Below, in pieces: positions 36,401 to 43,583 of a DNA stretch of 64,000 nt (position 1 is its first letter; each line of letters opens with the position of its first letter). The position numbers and the translations under genes are program-made. The notes below the pieces were generated by a model. The model searched no databases, had not been told where the DNA came from, and saw nothing but the letters and a program-made list of their open reading frames with translations. This stretch comes from Paraktedonobacter sp035294465 (GTDB lineage Bacteria > Chloroflexota > Ktedonobacteria > Ktedonobacterales > Ktedonobacteraceae): assembly GCA_035294465.1 (NCBI GenBank), contig DATGKW010000217.1, forward strand, positions 38,250-102,249, given 5' to 3'.

Positions 36401-36820
36401 ACGCTCGGAAAGCTCCCTGGTGAGAGCTTCCACCAGCGCTTCCAGGATCTCGCGCGGATACCCACTTCCGGCCGAGCTAGCAGCCGACTCGCTGAGCAAG
36501 GGTACGAGCGCTTCGCCAAAGGAAGGGAAACACTGCCGTAAGCTAGCCAGCAGGGTACGCAGAAAAATCAGAGGCTCATTATCGTGGTGATCAAAGAGAT
36601 ACCAGCAGCAAGGAAGAAATTTCTGGCGAGCAAACTCGGCAAGCAGGGTGGTCTTGCCATAGCCGGCAGGAGCTTCTAGCAAGATGAGCTTGTAGGGCCG
36701 AACGTTGGCCGCGAGCCTGGAGCCCACAATCGCCTCGTTGAGCTGTTGGACCAGGAACTCACGATGAACCATGACTGGGGGAAGAGCAGGAGCCGTAATT
36801 TTCCTCAGAGAAGAGAACAT
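33428..36820 (-). CDS. Large ATPase/TPR regulator with SARP-type BTAD domain
   Basis: Regulator of 1130 residues. A MalT/LAL-like ATPase comes first (Walker A APAGYGKTT about residue 50), then winged-helix and long TPR repeats (about 330-840), then a C-terminal OmpR-type DNA-binding domain and BTAD (about 880-1125, LGEPAVLLDGQPITRWRMARS and LYQGDYVQSFYNDWC). BTAD proteins of the AfsR/DnrI class bind 11-bp-spaced direct repeats. The start at 36820 is chosen because AAAGGA precedes it; the upstream extension reads through promoter sequence. It is a good candidate for cluster activation. Confidence 0.88.
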   Translation of the reverse strand: MFSSLRKITAPALPPVMVHREFLVQQLNEAIVGSRLAANVRPYKLILLEAPAGYGKTTLLAEFARQKFLPCCWYLFDHHDNEPLIFLRTLLASLRQCFPSFGEALVPLLSESAASSAGSGYPREILEALVEALTRELSERFALLFCQYHEVNESRAITPLVDYLVNHMPEHGVLVLESREVPELDFASLLAEHAMLGIGRDSLRFSAQEICELARLQGSRILSEEEARQLAINFDGWITGLLLGTRLGGMEFLQRARNAPLSRQGQEVPIHTQALFSYVVNEIFKRHQDMYSFLKEAVILREMRPNLCAELLDLTIDQASQRLRALEHHGLFVTHSEEGTELIYLCHPVLRDLLYEELRQQAPEQFVRLHQRATELLRAENRYEQAIYHALEAGMDEVAAQLIDASAQGMIEQGHTETLLHWISAFPEATTSRYPRLLLVQVNIYLRNGELDQALPLLERIASLLNHPSPQLASPGELPLLRAELAIAQGYALCLQGAYQQARQLCQQVLAQLPADEVALKALAHSYLGTCAEFLGDPSAEIAHYQKALQLWGRHTISYLTAGAHSLLATAYRRLGHFALAEHHSARATACWGQLHDTRGMVNHLIGRAYLSWDQGKLEEAERLLQEGLELSKRPLRLPRLQGYVLVSLGEFYQEQGLYDRSLTVAEEGLALARDLGDVSLLNDALLILALTYLYIGDAATASLLLSEIQVREQAGGAAGYPVEQTKRDLALGTVLLHRHRYAEALPLLETAEAAWRAIGFKREQLQALVRLSACFLGQKQWSELFQQLAVVEEILTTFDSYEQRVRTELRVLPRLQQAIERRPECATLRALLRWASGEPMQEEQEQAQQEDETETTLTAPAPLSAAFSTPIAAPRLKIIALGEPAVLLDGQPITRWRMARSMELCFYLLDCARPMRKEQILTALWEEVDEQTMQTFYSTIHYLRKALGGESTIVSRAGVYRLDLTSVYGQNGVWYDVAAFEEHYAHGKQALIEGKQELGRAAFENMVELYQGDYVQSFYNDWCGLRRDELRRMYLDAHRHLAQLAWQRGEIEECATHWQQMLAVDPCLEQAHYGLMRCYIRQGRRGVAIRQYQRCKETLQQELNTTPGTAIENLYRRLSGHSQTEVSLP

Positions 36821-37227
36821 GCTCAAATTCCTTTCATCCTTGCCGAGAAATTCCCTTGCTTTTTTGCAAAACCCGCTGCAAGAAGGAGAAATAGATAGCT
36901 TCATTGCGTGCTGGAACAAAAGCAGGCTTTTGCTGTAACGGAGGGATCCGTTGTTCTCTACTGACACAGTATAACGTATAACTGGTGAGCTATACAATAT
37001 ACTGCTATGGATCAGTGCTCTATTCCTCAAAAGTGATCAGAAAAGAGCCGCTGTAGATAGTATCGCTTTTGGGAAAGCTATCCCTATATCCGCAGTCTGG
37101 CTCGGTGGCTGGATTGAGTAGCTGGGGCCGGTGCTTCCACGCACCTTCACACCGGCCCTGACTCATCGGTGCAGATGGGGGTCGATCCCGCCGTCAGCCC
37201 AGCGCAGTGGATGACGACTGCCGTTCT
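36821..37227. other. Intergenic region upstream of the large regulator gene
   Basis: It contains a leftward promoter (36968-36997), a leader of about 140 bases, and near 37125-37158 a GGGCCGGTG/CACCGGCCC hairpin that may end the leftward cyclodeaminase-like transcript only weakly. No gene is seen. Confidence 0.5.
36968..36997 (-). promoter_or_regulatory. Sigma-70-type promoter of the large regulator gene
   Basis: On the minus strand TTGTAT (36997-36992) and TATACT (36973-36968) are 18 bases apart, giving a leader of about 140 bases. Confidence 0.6.
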
Positions 37228-38217
37228 TTATTGAGGCTTTGAAGTGAGCTGAAAATTGGTTCCGACTTGATGCTCCACCGCCCAGTTATAAACCCAGCGC
37301 AGCAGGGCAGCATCCCAGGCATAAGAGCCACGTTGCTCATACAACAGAATATCATCATCGTGCTCGCGCGCCGGAGCAGTTCCACGGATTACTTCGAGAA
37401 GCGTTGTGGCAACGGTCGAGGGGTCCCGGCCACCCATGGTCGACATCACCGGTCGCGGGTCCCAACCTGATGGTCGTACCTTCGGCCCTTCAAGAGCTGG
37501 AACCACAACCCGCGTCACTAATTCAGGCGGCACTCCCTGTCCGATAATACTGATAACGAGGGCCCCTGGCTGCACCCACGTTGCATCCAACAGTGGTTTT
37601 CGGGTATTGGCGGCAATACAGATAATATCTGCGCCTCTGACAGCGGCCTGCGCGCTGGCGACAGCTTCGACATGCAGGCCAGTCTGCGCGCTCATTTCCT
37701 CTGCATAGCGATTTCGATGCTCGGTTGTTGGACTGAATACCCTCACCTCCTTCAGAGAAGGAAGGGCTGGGCAAATAGCTTGCAAGTGATGCCGCGCCTG
37801 TATGCCACTCCCCAGGATCGCCAGCGTGGTTGCGCCAGGGCGAGCGAGGTAGGCGCTTGCAAGCCCAACAGGCGCTGATGTGCGCAAAGGACTAAGGTCA
37901 TCAGTTGCCAACAACGCCTGCAATTGTCCGTCGCGATTGTCGATGAGAAGCGCAAAATATCCATTTCGTGGTGGGCGAATATTACCTCCTGAAACCGGGA
38001 AGACCCGTATCGATGTTCCATCGGTTGGAGTTGCGAGGGCATTGATATTGAAGCGTCTATCTTCTTCCCCTAAAGGAAACGCAAGCCATGATAAGTATCC
38101 TAGAGTGCTGCTTTGTTGTTGAAGAAGCGCATCCCGAATCACTTGAAAAACATCTTCAAAAAAGCTCGGTCCTTCAATCAAAGGCCGGAGATCATCCTGT
38201 GTTAGTAGCAATGGCAT
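37228..38217 (-). CDS. Ornithine cyclodeaminase/mu-crystallin family protein
   Basis: NAD(P)-binding enzyme of 329 residues. The Rossmann loop is LAILGSGIQARHHLQA near residue 125, preceded by TSAPVGLASAYLARPG, both classical for ornithine cyclodeaminase, alanine dehydrogenase (AlaDH) and ketimine reductases. It might make an unusual amino or imino acid. It is transcribed from a short gap that holds a weak SARP-like repeat (38262-38279). Its role in the polyketide pathway is unknown. Confidence 0.87.
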   Translation of the reverse strand: MPLLLTQDDLRPLIEGPSFFEDVFQVIRDALLQQQSSTLGYLSWLAFPLGEEDRRFNINALATPTDGTSIRVFPVSGGNIRPPRNGYFALLIDNRDGQLQALLATDDLSPLRTSAPVGLASAYLARPGATTLAILGSGIQARHHLQAICPALPSLKEVRVFSPTTEHRNRYAEEMSAQTGLHVEAVASAQAAVRGADIICIAANTRKPLLDATWVQPGALVISIIGQGVPPELVTRVVVPALEGPKVRPSGWDPRPVMSTMGGRDPSTVATTLLEVIRGTAPAREHDDDILLYEQRGSYAWDAALLRWVYNWAVEHQVGTNFQLTSKPQ

Positions 38218-38261
38218 CCATTTGCTCCATTCTCTATCTGATCGTGTCAGGTCGTCAGGAT

Positions 38262-38279
38262 TGTAGCAGCCCGCTTACA
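38262..38279 (-). promoter_or_regulatory. Weak SARP-like repeat
   Basis: On the minus strand TGTAAGC-gggc-TGCTACA, spaced 11 bases. Each half deviates from the nGTWACn consensus, so this is a marginal site. Confidence 0.25.
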
Positions 38280-38295
38280 TATACCTCTTCCGCTT

Positions 38296-38353
38296 CTTCT
38301 AATGCAGGGAGGTGCCGCGTTCTTGCAAGCGCGGCACCTCCCTGCATTAGAAG
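38296..38353. terminator. Long perfect hairpin terminator
   Basis: Arms of 24 bases (38296-38319 and 38330-38353) are exact complements around a 10-base loop. The right arm covers the stop codon of the anthrone-oxygenase-like gene. It ends the ACP-cyclase operon. No T-tract follows on the minus strand. Confidence 0.7.
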
Positions 38354-38805
38354 GAAAACACAACAGGAAGCAGTAACGCAAGCAGACCAATAAAGGCCAG
38401 CACAGTACGGACATGATGTCCGGCAACCCACCGCGCTCTTATTTCATGTAAATGCTCCATCTGATTATCAGGCTGCCATGCACGTATACGCCGATTGAGC
38501 GGTCCATGAACGAGTATCGATATAACAGCCACACTCAGGATACAGACGATCCCTATGAGCCTGCTTACTATCTGCCAGGCAGGTTGAGTAAACCAGAGTT
38601 CTCCCAGAGCCAGCAGCGCTGTTGAGAAAGTGAGAACAGGCATGTACGGATCGCTATAGCGGTCCAGGACATGATGAAACTCGGCATAACGGCTCGTGCT
38701 GAGCGCCGTAAACGTTGGGGCGACTGCCATATTCACAAAAAACAATCCCCCAACTAACAGGCTAAGAACGATAAAATCCACAAGAATGAGGATGTGATAT
38801 ATCAT
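38347..38805 (-). CDS. DUF1772/anthrone oxygenase-like membrane protein
   Basis: Membrane protein of 152 residues with four helices and the DUF1772 pattern (VNMAVAPTFTAL after helix 1, RWVAGHHVRTVLAF near the last helix). Fungal AurC/HypC anthrone oxygenases belong to this family, so oxidation of an anthrone to a quinone is a reasonable inference beside an aromatase/cyclase. Its ATG at 38805 overlaps the upstream stop as ATGA, showing translational coupling. Confidence 0.8.
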   Translation of the reverse strand: MIYHILILVDFIVLSLLVGGLFFVNMAVAPTFTALSTSRYAEFHHVLDRYSDPYMPVLTFSTALLALGELWFTQPAWQIVSRLIGIVCILSVAVISILVHGPLNRRIRAWQPDNQMEHLHEIRARWVAGHHVRTVLAFIGLLALLLPVVFSF

Positions 38806-39590
38806 GCCTCGACTCCATTTCTCCACTCATAGATCTGCCTGGCCATTGGAGGGAGGTCAGGATAAATGAGGGAAACATATTGATCGAGTTCTGCTTTCAC
38901 TTCCTGGAAAAGAGGATGTCCGGCGTATTCCTTGAGGACCGTTGGAAGGGAGGAGCGGCCCTCAACAAAATGAACATAGATGTCGCCTTGAACCCAGACA
39001 TGCCGGGATGTCACACCTATAATGTGAGGTAGTTCCGTAGCGTCTGAACGCTCAAACGCCTTCACGATTTTGTCTTCGCTGCCGGGTGTATGCCGACCGA
39101 CGATAATGCCACGATACAGTTTCTCTGGTTGCTGAGAGGTTCCACACCGCTGCTCTACTCGCTCTTTAATTACGCGTTGTTGAATGCGTGTCTGGCTATT
39201 GAGATGATTTGTGGCGTGTTCATCGGTGAAAGGCGCGCCTGGCTTCATAGTAAACTCTTGTTCCCAGGTCATTACCGTGCTCGCCTCATCGATACTGTCA
39301 TACCACCAGCGAATGGTCATGCGTTGGAAGGGCCCGGTGGAGGGATCGCGCTCTGAGTGCGTGGATTTACGATCAATGTCTGTCCACCTTGTGGATATCC
39401 AGCTCCATTGCGTGCCACTCTCATCAGGATGCGTGGTCAGCCGGAATGTAACATAGTTCTCTTTCTCTTCGAGCACTTCGCTACTGGCGTACTCGGTGAA
39501 CAGGTCCGGCCAGGTTCTGACATTATTCGTTAACTTGAAGACATCTTCGAGTGGTGCATGAATAAGGACAGCATTACGAATATATCCCAT
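38802..39590 (-). CDS. Fused aromatase/cyclase, TcmN-like + TcmI-like
   Basis: Polyketide cyclase of 262 residues. Residues 1-145 are an SRPBCC helix-grip domain (opening YIRNAVLIHAPLEDVF, FRLTT strand, MTWEQEF) like the TcmN/WhiE aromatase-cyclases that close the first rings. Residues 160-262 match the TcmI-type dimeric cyclase family (RGIIVGRHTPGSE, SDATELPHIIGV, HPLFQEVK). The two activities usually lie on separate chains. The start at 39590 follows AGGAGG. It is second in an operon led by the ACP. Confidence 0.9.
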   Translation of the reverse strand: MGYIRNAVLIHAPLEDVFKLTNNVRTWPDLFTEYASSEVLEEKENYVTFRLTTHPDESGTQWSWISTRWTDIDRKSTHSERDPSTGPFQRMTIRWWYDSIDEASTVMTWEQEFTMKPGAPFTDEHATNHLNSQTRIQQRVIKERVEQRCGTSQQPEKLYRGIIVGRHTPGSEDKIVKAFERSDATELPHIIGVTSRHVWVQGDIYVHFVEGRSSLPTVLKEYAGHPLFQEVKAELDQYVSLIYPDLPPMARQIYEWRNGVEA

Positions 39591-39601
39591 GTGCCTGCCT
39601 C

Positions 39602-39844
39602 CTAAGCCTGAAGCGAATTCGCAAATGCCACGAGTTCCTGAACATTTTTCATGGTAAGAGCCTCTTCGTGCGGAATAGTCGTCCCTAGCGTATGTTCCAG
39701 GCCCGTGCAAACCTCGGTCAGAGCTAAGGACTCGACCCCCAGCTCCTCCCAGGAAGCCGTTTCGAGGTTGGGAATATCCAGGGGTACTCCCACCTTAGAA
39801 TGCAAAAGATCAATCACAAGTTGAACGGTACATTGTGATGCCAC
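39602..39844 (-). CDS. Acyl carrier protein of the aromatic set
   Basis: ACP of 80 residues. The attachment Ser39 lies in LGVESLALTEV, where Glu replaces the usual Asp of DSL. It resembles aromatic type II PKS ACPs more than FabC. It lies 11 bases before the aromatase/cyclase gene and far from both KS genes. As the first KS/CLF operon lacks an ACP, this is its probable partner. AAAGGAGGG precedes the ATG. Confidence 0.9.
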   Translation of the reverse strand: MASQCTVQLVIDLLHSKVGVPLDIPNLETASWEELGVESLALTEVCTGLEHTLGTTIPHEEALTMKNVQELVAFANSLQA

Positions 39845-39913
39845 AAGCGTAGCCCTCCTTTCTCTTTCTTGCCTAGATAATAGTTGGGCAAATTACTCCT
39901 ACTTTCTCATGTG

Positions 39914-39931
39914 TGTAACTACCCGGTAACG
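39914..39931 (-). promoter_or_regulatory. SARP-like operator, 11-bp direct repeat
   Basis: In the direction of the ACP operon: CGTTACC-gggt-AGTTACA, 7-mers 11 bases apart, 70 bases before the ACP start. Among the best matches to the cluster consensus. Confidence 0.6.
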
Positions 39932-39950
39932 ATGCAGGCCGCCCAATTGC

Positions 39951-40997
39951 TTATTCCAGGCCGAAGGTATCTGCGAGCGCAGTAGCATAAGGATTGTACG
40001 CTTCCCTGAGACTGGCAAGATAGACATCAGTGGTAGAACGGCTTTCATGGCCCAGGCGGGCCTGGATCGTATCTACCGACGCTCCAACCTGGTCCATGAC
40101 AAGCGCGAAGGTGTGACGCAATTGTCGGATCTTTGAGACTCCCAGATGCGCTTCACAGATATCAGCGATTGTTTGCTGCCCAATAGCTTGACGATAGGTA
40201 CGATCACTGAAGGAAATCCAGATAGGAGCCTGTGGGCTAAGGGCTGACAAACTCTCTCCATAAACGGCGCGGAGATAAGCCAGCAGGAGATCTGAGAGAC
40301 GACTATCGAGCGCGTCGTGCATGACCTTGCCTCCCCTTCCCCCCTCGAAGACGAGTGTGATTCTCTTCCCCTGAAAGGAAATACTGCCCCAGGTCAGGTT
40401 TGCCAGTTCGCGCGCGCTGCGGCCGGTGTTGAGCGCTACCTGCAACAAAACATAATCACGCAGTCCCCGCGCCGTGCTGCGATCAATTTTCTTGAGCCGG
40501 CTACGTACCTGCCGTACATCCAGCGCTTGCGCTTCAGCATACTTACGCACGACATTACGGCCAAGCTGATCGACCGGATTGGGCCAGGAATAGTTCCCGC
40601 GTTTGCTGGCCCAGGAATAGAAACTGTTGATAGCGGCCATGCGCTGATTATACGTTGCGGGGGCAACGCTGCCCCGGTGTCTGCTTGTCGGCATACGCAG
40701 GTTAGCCCACACCTGGATCTGCTGGGTAAGCCGCTCTTCTGAGCTATCCAGGTCCAAACCCTGCGACTGCAAATAGGAGCGTAGGGAGGTCAGGATCTTG
40801 CGATAGGTGACTGCGGTAGACACACTGGAAGTAGAAGAGTAGTTTTCGAGCAGCCATGTCTCGATTGCGTGCTTGATAATGTCACCGGAGTCTTCGTGAC
40901 AGGACATGCTGCCTTGTGCCTCAGCAGAGACACTGCCGAAACACGGTTCGTGCTCTTTTTTTTGCTCAGGAATACTCAGGATAGTAGTTTGCAGCAT
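39951..40997 (-). CDS. Tyrosine recombinase, XerC/D-like, altered active site
   Basis: Phage-integrase-family protein of 348 residues with an N-terminal SAM-like core-binding domain (about 55-150) and a C-terminal catalytic domain. The nucleophile Tyr (TTDVYL), the second Arg (QLRHTF) and the LGH His are present. The first catalytic Arg position reads TGRSAREL, giving Ser at the canonical site with Arg beside it, and the His of HxxR is Arg (IRQLRH). Activity is therefore doubtful. GAGGAG precedes the ATG. It sits between biosynthetic and regulatory genes and may be the relic of the integrase that moved the island. Confidence 0.87.
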   Translation of the reverse strand: MLQTTILSIPEQKKEHEPCFGSVSAEAQGSMSCHEDSGDIIKHAIETWLLENYSSTSSVSTAVTYRKILTSLRSYLQSQGLDLDSSEERLTQQIQVWANLRMPTSRHRGSVAPATYNQRMAAINSFYSWASKRGNYSWPNPVDQLGRNVVRKYAEAQALDVRQVRSRLKKIDRSTARGLRDYVLLQVALNTGRSARELANLTWGSISFQGKRITLVFEGGRGGKVMHDALDSRLSDLLLAYLRAVYGESLSALSPQAPIWISFSDRTYRQAIGQQTIADICEAHLGVSKIRQLRHTFALVMDQVGASVDTIQARLGHESRSTTDVYLASLREAYNPYATALADTFGLE

Positions 40998-41239
40998 TCT
41001 TTTCTCCTCGCATATTCTCCATCAATAGCGGTCGCTCAGCTCTCATGTGTGCTGCGCTCCCCTGTTGTTTTTCTGGATGGCTTCGCCATCTCTTCTTACT
41101 CACCTTGCCAAAGCATAAATCCTGCTCCTCAACACAGCTTTCGCAATTGCTTCGCTGCGAAGTCAGTGCGAAGATTCGCAGCAGGGAAATCCCTCCAAAG
41201 GACGGGGAGGAGACAAGCTAGGACCCTCGATTCGCTACT

Positions 41240-41248
41240 GCTATACTC
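41240..41248 (+). promoter_or_regulatory. Extended -10 promoter of a SARP gene
   Basis: TGCTATACT (TG-n-TATACT) lies 49 bases before the SARP start at 41297. There is no good -35, as is usual for extended -10 promoters. Confidence 0.5.
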
Positions 41249-41296
41249 GCTTGTGTGACGTCTTTGACAGCGGAAATTTGTCCGGGGAGAATAACC

Positions 41297-42145
41297 ATGC
41301 CAAGAATATACGACGAGAATCCTTTCCTTACCGAGAAACTCCACATTCATCCACGCGAGCACGAACACCAGGCTGTCTATCGTGGATATTTCTTTGGTCA
41401 GTTCCGACTCTTTTATAAAAAAGAGCCGGTGGGAGAACTGATGCGTCGCCGCAATAAGGCCCGCATGCTCCTCAAATGGTTCCTGCTCAACCCAGGCAAA
41501 CTTGGGTCAGCAGATGAATTCATTGATCTTTTCTGGCCCGATATCTCAGCCGATACAGCATTGTGTAATTTTCATGTAACCATACATTATCTACGCCATA
41601 TGCTTGAACCTGCGTTGAAATCCAGGCAAGAATCCACCTACATCCACCGCAAACCGAACAATTTTTACTGGTTTCAGATGGATGAACATTGGTGGACGGA
41701 CGTTAACGATGTACAGAAGCTTTTTGAGAGAGCCCGTGAATACGATTCTCGCGGAGATGATAAAAAAGCTGCCTTCTACTATCGCAAGATTGCCAGCTAC
41801 TGTAGCGCAGGCTTTCTGCCAGAGGACGAAGCAGAGGAATGGCTAATCCCCTATCGTCGTCGCTACGACCTCATCTACTCACAGGTGTTAATGCGCCTGA
41901 TTCAGCTCTACACACAAAGGGATGAGTTAGAGGAAGTGCTGGAGTATGCCTATCAATGGTTGTTAATCGACCCGTACAGTGAGATAGCAATTCGGGCAAT
42001 CGTAGATGCACACCTGCAACAGGGAAACATTTCCATTGCTCAACGCAGGTTGGATGCTTTCTGGAGATCTCTGCGAGATCTGGGACTTCATCCAGGTAAA
42101 GAATTTCACGCCCTGCGGGCGCGCATCCTTGCGGCCAATAATTGA
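41297..42145 (+). CDS. SARP-family regulator (paralogue 1)
   Basis: Short BTAD regulator of 282 residues. Residues 30-130 are an OmpR-type winged helix (FFGQFRLFYKKEPVGE, RRRNKARMLLKWFLLNPG, TIHYLRHMLEPAL) and residues 135-280 the BTAD helices ending HPGKEFHALRA. GGGGAG precedes the ATG. It is convergent with a close paralogue and both are DnrI/ActII-ORF4-like candidates for the cluster. Which operators each binds is unknown. Confidence 0.88.
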   Translation: MPRIYDENPFLTEKLHIHPREHEHQAVYRGYFFGQFRLFYKKEPVGELMRRRNKARMLLKWFLLNPGKLGSADEFIDLFWPDISADTALCNFHVTIHYLRHMLEPALKSRQESTYIHRKPNNFYWFQMDEHWWTDVNDVQKLFERAREYDSRGDDKKAAFYYRKIASYCSAGFLPEDEAEEWLIPYRRRYDLIYSQVLMRLIQLYTQRDELEEVLEYAYQWLLIDPYSEIAIRAIVDAHLQQGNISIAQRRLDAFWRSLRDLGLHPGKEFHALRARILAANN

Positions 42146-42183
42146 ACCGCGCAGGACGCTGAAGAGATGCTATTTGAGCGTAC

Positions 42184-43026
42184 TTAGTGCGCCTGGAGAA
42201 TGGTATTGCGCAGGGCGAGGATCTCTTTTCCCGGCTCAATGCCCATATCTTCTTTAAGAAAGCGCTGAAAGTCGTCGAGTTGACGAAGGGCGCTAATCGT
42301 GTTCCCCTGGAGTACGTAGGTGTGAACCATCGTTTTCACCGCATTCTCGTTATACGGGTCTACCGCGAGAATACGCAAGGCGCAAGAGAGAGCATCACCA
42401 AATTGATTTGTTTGTGTGTAAAGTTGCATGAGATGTTCGAGCAATTGAGTATAGGCATAATCATGCTGGCGACGGTAAGGCAAGAAGATATCCTCGTAGA
42501 TATCCTCTGGCAGAAATTCCAGGCTATAATAGGAGACTAGTTGATTAGAGAGAGCGATAGCTCTGGAAATATCTCCACTACGTTCGGCCTCCTTTCTCAG
42601 GGTAGAGAGATATTGAATATCGAGCACATCAGTCCACCAGACATCGTTGAATTCAAACCAGTAATAGTTATGTCGATTACGACGAATAAACGTCGATGAA
42701 TGGCTGGGAGGAAGCTCCGGCTCCAGCACATGCCGCAAATAGTGGATAGTCACATGCAGATTGGCTACAGCCGTTTTCATGCTCACATTCGGCCAGAGCA
42801 GATTGCCGAGTTGTTCAACGCTGAAGAGATCCCCGGAATTAAGCAAAAACCATTTCAGAAGCATCTTGGCCTTGTTGCGTCTCCAGCGCGGTTCTCCCAA
42901 AGGTTGCTCATTGAACGTGACACGAAAGGGACCAAAAAAGTAGGCTTTGTAGCATGCACGGGCTCGCAACGGGTGGTGAGCCTCCTCTTCCGCAGAGGCA
43001 ATCGGCATTTCATGTGGCGTAGTCAT
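42184..43026 (-). CDS. SARP-family regulator (paralogue 2)
   Basis: BTAD regulator of 280 residues, similar to paralogue 1 along its whole length (YFFGPFRVTFNEQPLGE, RRNKAKMLLKWFLLNSGD, TIHYLRHVLEPELPP, GIEPGKEILALR). The ATG at 43026 lies seven bases after GGGAG; the TTG two codons earlier is not preferred. The two paralogues meet tail to tail with 38 bases between their stops. The pair probably arose by duplication and inversion. Confidence 0.88.
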   Translation of the reverse strand: MTTPHEMPIASAEEEAHHPLRARACYKAYFFGPFRVTFNEQPLGEPRWRRNKAKMLLKWFLLNSGDLFSVEQLGNLLWPNVSMKTAVANLHVTIHYLRHVLEPELPPSHSSTFIRRNRHNYYWFEFNDVWWTDVLDIQYLSTLRKEAERSGDISRAIALSNQLVSYYSLEFLPEDIYEDIFLPYRRQHDYAYTQLLEHLMQLYTQTNQFGDALSCALRILAVDPYNENAVKTMVHTYVLQGNTISALRQLDDFQRFLKEDMGIEPGKEILALRNTILQAH

Positions 43027-43081
43027 TTTCAAGCTCCCTGTTATGATTAAGTGTAGATTGCTCCTTTCTCAAAGTATGGTA

Positions 43082-43125
43082 GATACATATGGAGAATGAC
43101 TATGATCTTTCCCCATATGTATCTG
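43082..43125. repeat. 12-bp perfect inverted repeat upstream of SARP 2
   Basis: AGATACATATGG (43082-43093) and CCATATGTATCT (43114-43125) are exact complements with a 20-base spacer. It lies 56 bases before the SARP start, where an operator would sit. An adjacent GGAGGG/CCCTCC stem (43126-43144) lacks a T-tract. Confidence 0.6.
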
Positions 43126-43197
43126 GAGGGTTTTCCCCCCCTCCCTTTAGCTCGACGTGTTTAGCAAGACGCGTATGAGAACGTCCTCGCTACGGTA

Positions 43198-43551
43198 TCA
43201 AGCGGCATCATCTTGCTCGCTCTGGATGGGAAAAGGCGTGCAGTAAGCCCGCCAATTCCAGCGGTGATGTACAATTTCCTCCCATTTATCGAGTTCTCGT
43301 TCCCAGTACTCCTCGTGGTCATCACTCGATCCCCTCATGGCTACAGGAAAAGCAGGATCGATCAGTTCAATACAGATCTGATGCAGATCCTTGCCATCCC
43401 GCGCCCGCAGATACCGGCTGCCAGCGCTATCCATGCTAACCAGGCTATACTGGCCGGCAATGCGATCGAGAAGGTTCAGCGTGAGAGCCCCTCGCTCGTA
43501 TAGATCCAGTATCCTGCTCTCGAACTCAGCATATGCTTTACGGCCTTTCAT
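43198..43551 (-). CDS. Hypothetical 117-residue protein
   Basis: A soluble acidic protein with helix-rich N-terminus (KGRKAYAEFESRILDLYERG) and several Trp near the end (WERELDKWEEIVHHRWNWRAY). I do not recognise it. AAAGGAG precedes the ATG. It lies 32 bases downstream of accA, in the same direction, and is probably part of the acetyl-CoA carboxylase operon. It has no obvious membrane segment. Confidence 0.7.
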   Translation of the reverse strand: MKGRKAYAEFESRILDLYERGALTLNLLDRIAGQYSLVSMDSAGSRYLRARDGKDLHQICIELIDPAFPVAMRGSSDDHEEYWERELDKWEEIVHHRWNWRAYCTPFPIQSEQDDAA

Positions 43552-43583
43552 TTTCCTGCTCCTTTGTTCTTTACCGATTATCC

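Noticed and set aside
36821..37030. 70-codon upstream extension of the large SARP regulator
   Set aside because: It crosses the TTGTAT/TATACT promoter, and the ATG at 36820 has a ribosome site.
37111..37201. tRNA-like segment with GGGGTCGATCCC and a GGCTGG/TCAGCC closing match
   Set aside because: The T-arm loop lacks the TTC pattern, the acceptor stem is imperfect, and no D or anticodon arm of the right size forms.
41076..41097. GATGGC-ttc-GCCATC hairpin followed by TCTTCTT
   Set aside because: It resembles a terminator but lies in the leader between divergent genes where no rightward transcript is expected; the stem is only six base pairs.
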